From the NCBI GenBank assembly GCA_012934845.2, contig WNNJ02001135.1, positions 172,057 to 236,056 on the forward strand: a DNA stretch of 64,000 nt, in the 5' to 3' direction. The first letter of the stretch is position 1. Every line of letters starts with the position of its first letter. The notes under the pieces are model-generated. The model saw nothing but the letters and a program-made list of their open reading frames with translations, made no database searches and was not told where the DNA came from. The position numbers and the translations under genes were made by a program. This DNA is from Pomphorhynchus laevis. Its lineage: Eukaryota > Acanthocephala > Palaeacanthocephala > Echinorhynchida > Pomphorhynchidae. Below, one piece after another: positions 62,536 to 64,000 of this stretch.

Positions 62536-63965
62536 TTATTTTTTTTTTTTTTTTTTAATGAGAAAATTTATTATTAATTTACATTAGAAGGTTCCCTCAA
62601 ATGGGCCATTAAAACATTGGAACAATTTTAGAGATTTTTAAACAATCGACTCTTCTCAGAAGGAAGCCATTGGTGCGCTCCGTGTTGATCGTGCACACCT
62701 AATACACGCAGAAGACGCTCGACAAAGACAGAACGCAATCCGACGCTTCAGCTTGCATATTCTTTCGGAGTAAGTCATCTGCGAATGGGAAGCAGCCTTT
62801 TCCGCGATGGTTTTCAGTAGTCTCGAAGCTGCTGGGCCAGCACCACCCGCGGATGAAAAGATAACAGGAAAAAAGGTCCCTCCTTCTACGTTTGTTACAC
62901 GTTCATCGTATTTTGCTCGTTTTCGGTTCTCATGGTATCTGAATGATGCGGCTGCTGACTGAGAATAGGAACTTGCATGTGCATTAAACACGGCAACATC
63001 CAGAAACGTTCGCACGAACCTACTCTCAAATAAACCACTGCAGACCACATCGAGACGTGCGTCCGGATCACAGCACGTTGTTGCCGACTCAAAGCACGTA
63101 CGGCTCCCAATAGCTCGAAGTACCGGCTCAGTCTCCACACCATGGCATACTTGGGACAACTCCTTAGCAATTACATCACGCACTGCATTGTGACGGACAA
63201 TAAGAAGTCCCCCCTTCTTGCAAGACAAGACATGAGTCAAATCGGCCACGGAACCACACACGCACAACCTGTTTACCCGGTCATTGGGAGTCCAACCATA
63301 TCGAGTCGCGATCGAGTCTGTGAATTCCGTCGAGGAAAGGTGATAATCTTCGCAGCTTAATGGGATAGCGCTTAGCCAAGACGAAGCCGAGTCCACCCTT
63401 GCATGTTCAAGGGATAACAGTGTAGATCCCGATAAGAGATGTGATGCCTCATCTAACCTCTGCTTGTACAAATGGTGACGTCTTCCAGACAGCAACACAG
63501 TTATGGAATTCTGACTCTCCCTTAGTGCCCGACCACGTAAACAGGATGAATATGTTTGACAGAAAGTTTGAGAGTTTGCGTATTCAATTTCGGCAATAAA
63601 TACAGGATCCACAATACCCATTCCACCAAGTCTCAACGGGGATGTCAAAGCGGTTGTTAATGCATCCGTGATATCATGCTTTAAGATTAAAGGAAGCAGT
63701 CGGACAACTATGGCATTTCGCAACGTCATAAGCTGTTGATCACTGCACTTCGTCGTCCGCAAAAAATGTGTCCACTTCCATTGGACGGAATGTACCAAAC
63801 CGGCATAAGCAGCATGTGGATCATGTTCGGCTACCTGTTCCAATCGCTCTAACATCTCTATCCATTTCATGATTTTTCCATTCGAACTAACACTGACAAA
63901 TTCATCCGTCCCAATTGAAGTCCCGAGCACATCAATACCGTCGTAATTAACATGAACGTCCCTTG
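62536..63965 (-). mobile_element. Second RLE-type non-LTR retrotransposon, 5'-incomplete
   Basis: From about 63965 (GIDVLGTSIGT, after RT motif C) to an A-tail at 62534-62553 (minus). Related to but clearly diverged from the neighbour at 59317-62535. To the right of 63965 the DNA is low-complexity AAGAATTATCATAATAATAA, so the copy looks 5'-truncated, unless the window edge hides the rest. Confidence 0.85.
62656..63955 (-). CDS. RLE-type element: RT thumb and restriction-like endonuclease
   Basis: Open from at least 63955 without an in-frame ATG near the start; the frame begins inside the RT (VNYDGIDVLGTSIGTDEF). LRLGGMGIVDPVFIAEIEYA parallels HGGLGIVDPR of the neighbour. Endonuclease: CVCGSVADLTHVLSC finger, VETEPVLRAIGSRTCFESAT, DARLDVVCSGLFESR, FLDVAVFNAHASSYS, RKRAKYDERVTNVEGGTFFP. 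The frame ends with a stop at 62656 and shows no breaks. By eye it is about 35-45 percent like the neighbour. Confidence 0.88.
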
Positions 63966-64000
63966 ACGTTCTTTTTTATTATTATGATAATTCTTTTTTA

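Overview
The window is invertebrate nuclear DNA: AT-rich, intron-containing and packed with retrotransposons. One host gene is recognisable, CPSF3 (CPSF73, the pre-mRNA 3'-end nuclease), on the minus strand. Its residues (for example the stretch around [19 protein letters not shown] and FEDVGPCVV) look arthropod-like or at least ecdysozoan. Tc1/mariner, Penelope-like and CR1/L2-like elements fit such a host, but the species cannot be named.

Positions 28069 down to 3385 carry nine CPSF3 exons that join in phase to 470 codons with every catalytic motif present. The C-terminal third is not seen and probably lies left of base 1. The first intron is 49 nt; the others run from 0.9 to 6.1 kb and are full of mobile DNA. 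Two kinds of Penelope-like element (PLE) occur. The canonical kind has an RT followed by a GIY-YIG endonuclease (1-1622, 10670-11230, 13360-13990, 14062-14575, 18590-19780). A very AT-rich kind has a conserved structured 3' tail and no visible GIY-YIG domain (1640-2430, 8990-9470, 9830-9960, 20474-21590, 25859-27259, 27500-27745, with a tail fragment at 31005-31075). The introns also hold a LINE (3900-5980), a decayed Tc1/mariner transposase gene (12200-13290), a possible tRNA-derived SINE, a large inverted repeat and several short tandem or direct repeats.

From about 28.8 kb to the right edge the window is an almost unbroken pile of non-LTR retrotransposons in both orientations. There are two copies of an L2-like LINE with a PHD-type ORF1 (28824-32345 and 40397-44470). 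At least eight fragments belong to CR1-like LINEs (34200-51990). One LINE has a zinc-knuckle ORF1 (52130-56100). One CR1-like element has an intact 982-codon ORF2 (56100-59316). At the right edge are two adjacent minus-strand LINEs with a C-terminal restriction-like endonuclease (59317-62535, intact 1003-codon ORF; and 62536-63965, 5'-incomplete).

The signals most worth follow-up are these: the AT-rich PLE lineage and its conserved tail; hammerhead-like cores downstream of GIY-YIG genes; a 3' stem-loop shared by different LINE families; and the intact LINE ORFs, which suggest recent activity. No LTR retrovirus-like element, CRISPR array or rRNA gene was seen.
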